Below, piece by piece: positions 5,495 through 7,290 of a stretch of DNA of 7,290 nucleotides. The first letter of the stretch is position 1; every line of letters begins with the position of its first letter. The translations under genes were made by a program, and so were the position numbers. The notes beneath the pieces were generated by a model. The model was not told where the DNA came from. It searched no databases and worked only from the letters and a program-made list of their open reading frames with translations. This DNA is from an uncultured Bacillota bacterium (GTDB lineage Bacteria > Bacillota > Clostridia > Oscillospirales > Oscillospiraceae): NCBI GenBank assembly GCA_937890735.1, contig CALACZ010000146.1, positions 1 to 7,290 on the forward strand, written 5' to 3'.

Positions 5495-7025
5495 AAAGTG
5501 CCTGAACAGCAGCCTGTTCGGCGACAAGCGCCGCGCGATACTGCGCCAGATAGCGGTCAAAACCGATCTCGTCCTCCGGGTCGGGCGCGAGCGCGGTGCG
5601 TTCCACGTCGGCAAAAACATTGCGGGCAAGGTACTCTTCCAGCGTCTGCCCGGCTTCCTTTTGCAGCATATACGCCGCCAGCAGAGACATACCGTACGGT
5701 CCTCCTTCTCCAGCCGACTTCATGCAGGTAACGGGTGCATGGCAGGCGGCTGCCATATATTTTTGCCCGACGACGGGCGTTTTGAACAGTCCGCCGTGCC
5801 CGGTCAAAGAATCCACGGCGACGTGCTCGTCTGCGAGGATGTCCATGCCGATCTTGAGCGTCGCCATGGTGGCGTAGAGCTGCGAGCGCAGGAAATTCGC
5901 GAGGGTAAACCTGCTTTCGGGTCTGCGCACGACCATCGGGCGGCCTTCGTCCAGATGCGTCACGCCCTCGCCCGCCATGTAATTGAACGTCAGGACGCCG
6001 GAGCAGTCCGCGTCGCCCTCCAGGCTTTTTTCATAGAGCCTTGTGAACAGTTCGCCGGCAGAGACCTCCGCGCCGAAGAGCTGCGCGGTCTCGCCGAGCA
6101 GGCTGGCCCATGCGTTCATATCGTTCGTGCAGTTGTTGCAGTGCACCATCGCAACGGGCGCGCCGCTGGGCGTTGTGACAAGGTCGATCTCGGGATAGAC
6201 CCTGGACAGCGGCTTTTCAAGCACGACCATCGAAAAAATGGACGTGCCCGCCGAGACGTTGCCCGTTCTGGGTGCGACGGCATTCGTCGCCGTCATGCCC
6301 GTGCCCGCGTCGCCCTCGGGCGGGCAGAGCGGGATGCCTGCGGGCAGCAGCCCGCCGAGATACGCGCTTCCCGCCTCTGTCAGCAGACCTGCCTGCTGTC
6401 CGGCGGGCAGGACCTTCGGCAGCACCGTGCGGATCCTCCAGTCAAAGCCGCCGGGCTTGACCAGCGCGTCAAATTTATCGAGCATCGCTGCATCATAGTC
6501 GAGCGCCGTGCTGTCGATGGGGAACATCCCGGACGCCTCGCCGATGCCGACGGCGTTCTCGCCCGTGAGCAGGAACTGCACATAGCCTGCCAGCGTCGTA
6601 ATGTGCGCAATGTCCCGCACATGATATTCGCCGTTCAAAATCGCCTGATACAGGTGCGCGACCGACCAGCGCTGGGGGATATTGAAGCCAAAGGCTTCCG
6701 TGAGCCGTGCGGCAGCCTCGCCGGTCATGGTGTTCTGCCAGGTGCGGAAGGGCACGAGCAGACGCCAGTCTTTATCAAAGGCGAGGTAGCCGTGCATCAT
6801 GCCGGATACGCCCATGGCGGAAATGCTGCCCGGGAGCGCCCCAAGCCCTTGCAGCGCGGCGCGAAGCCCCGTCTGTACATCCTCCATGCGGTAGGTCCAC
6901 ACGCCGTTTTCCAGGCTGCTTTTCCATGCGTAGTCGCCGGTTTTTACGATCGCGTGCGTTTCGTCGATCAAAGCCGCCTTGATGCGCGTCGAGCCGAGCT
7001 CAATGCCGAGAAAATACTGCTTCAT
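5493..7025 (-). CDS. FGGY-family carbohydrate kinase, probable L-ribulokinase
   Basis: An ATP-dependent sugar kinase of 510 residues. FGGY landmarks in order are GIELGSTRIKAALID (7-21, phosphate-1 loop), WQN (96-98), EGDAGTGM (237-244, with D239 the likely catalytic base), TGNVSAGTS (254-262, phosphate-2) and LTGHGGLFKTP (407-417, adenosine-binding region). From its place between a sugar permease and araA-araD, the likely reaction is L-ribulose to L-ribulose-5-phosphate. It is clearly shorter than classical AraB (about 560 residues). It looks more like the xylulokinase-like ribulokinases of clostridia and lactobacilli, such as the alternative ribulokinase AraK reported in Clostridium acetobutylicum, so xylulose or another ketose remains possible. 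The ATG at 7025 is chosen over a TTG at 7037 because GAGG (7035-7032) is 6 bases upstream and MKQYFLGIELGSTR fits the family start. Confidence 0.88.
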   Translation of the reverse strand: MKQYFLGIELGSTRIKAALIDETHAIVKTGDYAWKSSLENGVWTYRMEDVQTGLRAALQGLGALPGSISAMGVSGMMHGYLAFDKDWRLLVPFRTWQNTMTGEAAARLTEAFGFNIPQRWSVAHLYQAILNGEYHVRDIAHITTLAGYVQFLLTGENAVGIGEASGMFPIDSTALDYDAAMLDKFDALVKPGGFDWRIRTVLPKVLPAGQQAGLLTEAGSAYLGGLLPAGIPLCPPEGDAGTGMTATNAVAPRTGNVSAGTSIFSMVVLEKPLSRVYPEIDLVTTPSGAPVAMVHCNNCTNDMNAWASLLGETAQLFGAEVSAGELFTRLYEKSLEGDADCSGVLTFNYMAGEGVTHLDEGRPMVVRRPESRFTLANFLRSQLYATMATLKIGMDILADEHVAVDSLTGHGGLFKTPVVGQKYMAAACHAPVTCMKSAGEGGPYGMSLLAAYMLQKEAGQTLEEYLARNVFADVERTALAPDPEDEIGFDRYLAQYRAALVAEQAAVQAL

Positions 7026-7031
7026 ATGCCA

Positions 7032-7035
7032 CCTC
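7032..7035 (-). promoter_or_regulatory. Kinase ribosome binding site overlapping the permease stop
   Basis: GAGG (7035-7032) overlaps the TGA stop (7036-7034) of the permease and lies 6 bases before the kinase ATG at 7025. This supports that start and links translation of the two genes. Confidence 0.7.
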
Positions 7036-7290
7036 AAGAATCTTTGTTTTTACGGGAAAGGACCAGACTTTGGATCACCAGGAACAAGCATATCATAGCA
7101 GCTACGGTGATGTTTGTCCACCACGCCTCGTCAAGACCGAGCGAGGAAACGATATTTTTGATCGTGCTCAGCGACAGCACGCCAAAGAGCGTACCGATGA
7201 TGTTGCCGACACCGCCGGTGAGCATCGTGCCGCCGATGATGGACGACGCGATCGCGTTCATCTCCGCGCCGCTTGCGTGCGACGGCGAGC
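7034..7290 (-). CDS. Sugar ABC transporter permease (RbsC/XylH/YtfT type), C-terminal part
   Basis: The gene runs off the right edge; only its last 84 residues are in the window. They include the conserved stretch ASGAEMNAIASSIIGGTMLTGG and GVGNIIGTLFGVLSL, typical of the inner-membrane permease of CUT2-family ABC importers for ribose, xylose, arabinose or galactofuranose. A final hydrophobic segment (NITVAAMICLFLVIQSLVL) ends in a short basic tail, SRKNKDS, as expected for a cytoplasmic C-terminus. The reading frame stays open to position 7290, so an ATG at 7261 is internal. The kinase begins 8 bases after its stop, so both are in one operon. From the ara genes downstream the substrate is probably L-arabinose, but sequence alone does not fix the sugar. 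The ATPase and binding protein should lie upstream. Confidence 0.9.
   Translation of the reverse strand, partial: SPSHASGAEMNAIASSIIGGTMLTGGVGNIIGTLFGVLSLSTIKNIVSSLGLDEAWWTNITVAAMICLFLVIQSLVLSRKNKDS

Overview
The window is a GC-rich stretch of bacterial chromosome, probably from an uncultured gut-type Firmicute (Clostridia, Oscillospiraceae-like). That placement is inference. It rests on strong AGGAGG/GAGG ribosome binding sites, sigma-A-like promoters, a tRNA gene with an encoded CCA end, and a short FGGY kinase with araA and araD in place of a long enterobacterial AraB. No phage, transposase, CRISPR or toxin genes are visible.

Left block (about 1-2960, minus strand): a two-gene potassium uptake operon, trkA then trkH, 4 bases apart. 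It has a clear promoter (TTGCTT, 17 bases, TATAAT) and ends at a long hairpin with a short U-tract at 54-4. TrkH is the membrane channel subunit. TrkA is the cytoplasmic two-RCK gating ring.

Centre (2971-3309): a tRNA-Leu(UAG) gene on the plus strand, with its own consensus promoter lying back-to-back with the trkA promoter. The roughly 220 bases between the tRNA and the convergent arabinose operon hold three strong hairpins. One looks like the tRNA terminator, one like the operon terminator, and one (3214-3256) has no obvious role. I see no credible protein gene there.

Right block (3317-7290, minus strand): the distal end of a pentose operon, in transcription order sugar ABC permease (C-terminal part only), FGGY kinase (probable ribulokinase), araA (L-arabinose isomerase) and araD (L-ribulose-5-phosphate 4-epimerase). 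Together they would import L-arabinose and convert it through L-ribulose and L-ribulose-5-phosphate to D-xylulose-5-phosphate for the pentose phosphate or phosphoketolase route. At each of the three junctions the downstream ribosome binding site overlaps the upstream stop codon, which suggests translational coupling. The operon promoter, binding protein, ATPase and regulator lie beyond the right edge.

Overall this is ordinary core and catabolic DNA. I found no convincing undescribed system; the best leads are small structural ones: the unexplained hairpin, the kinase type, the compact tRNA/trk promoter region and the coupled gene junctions.
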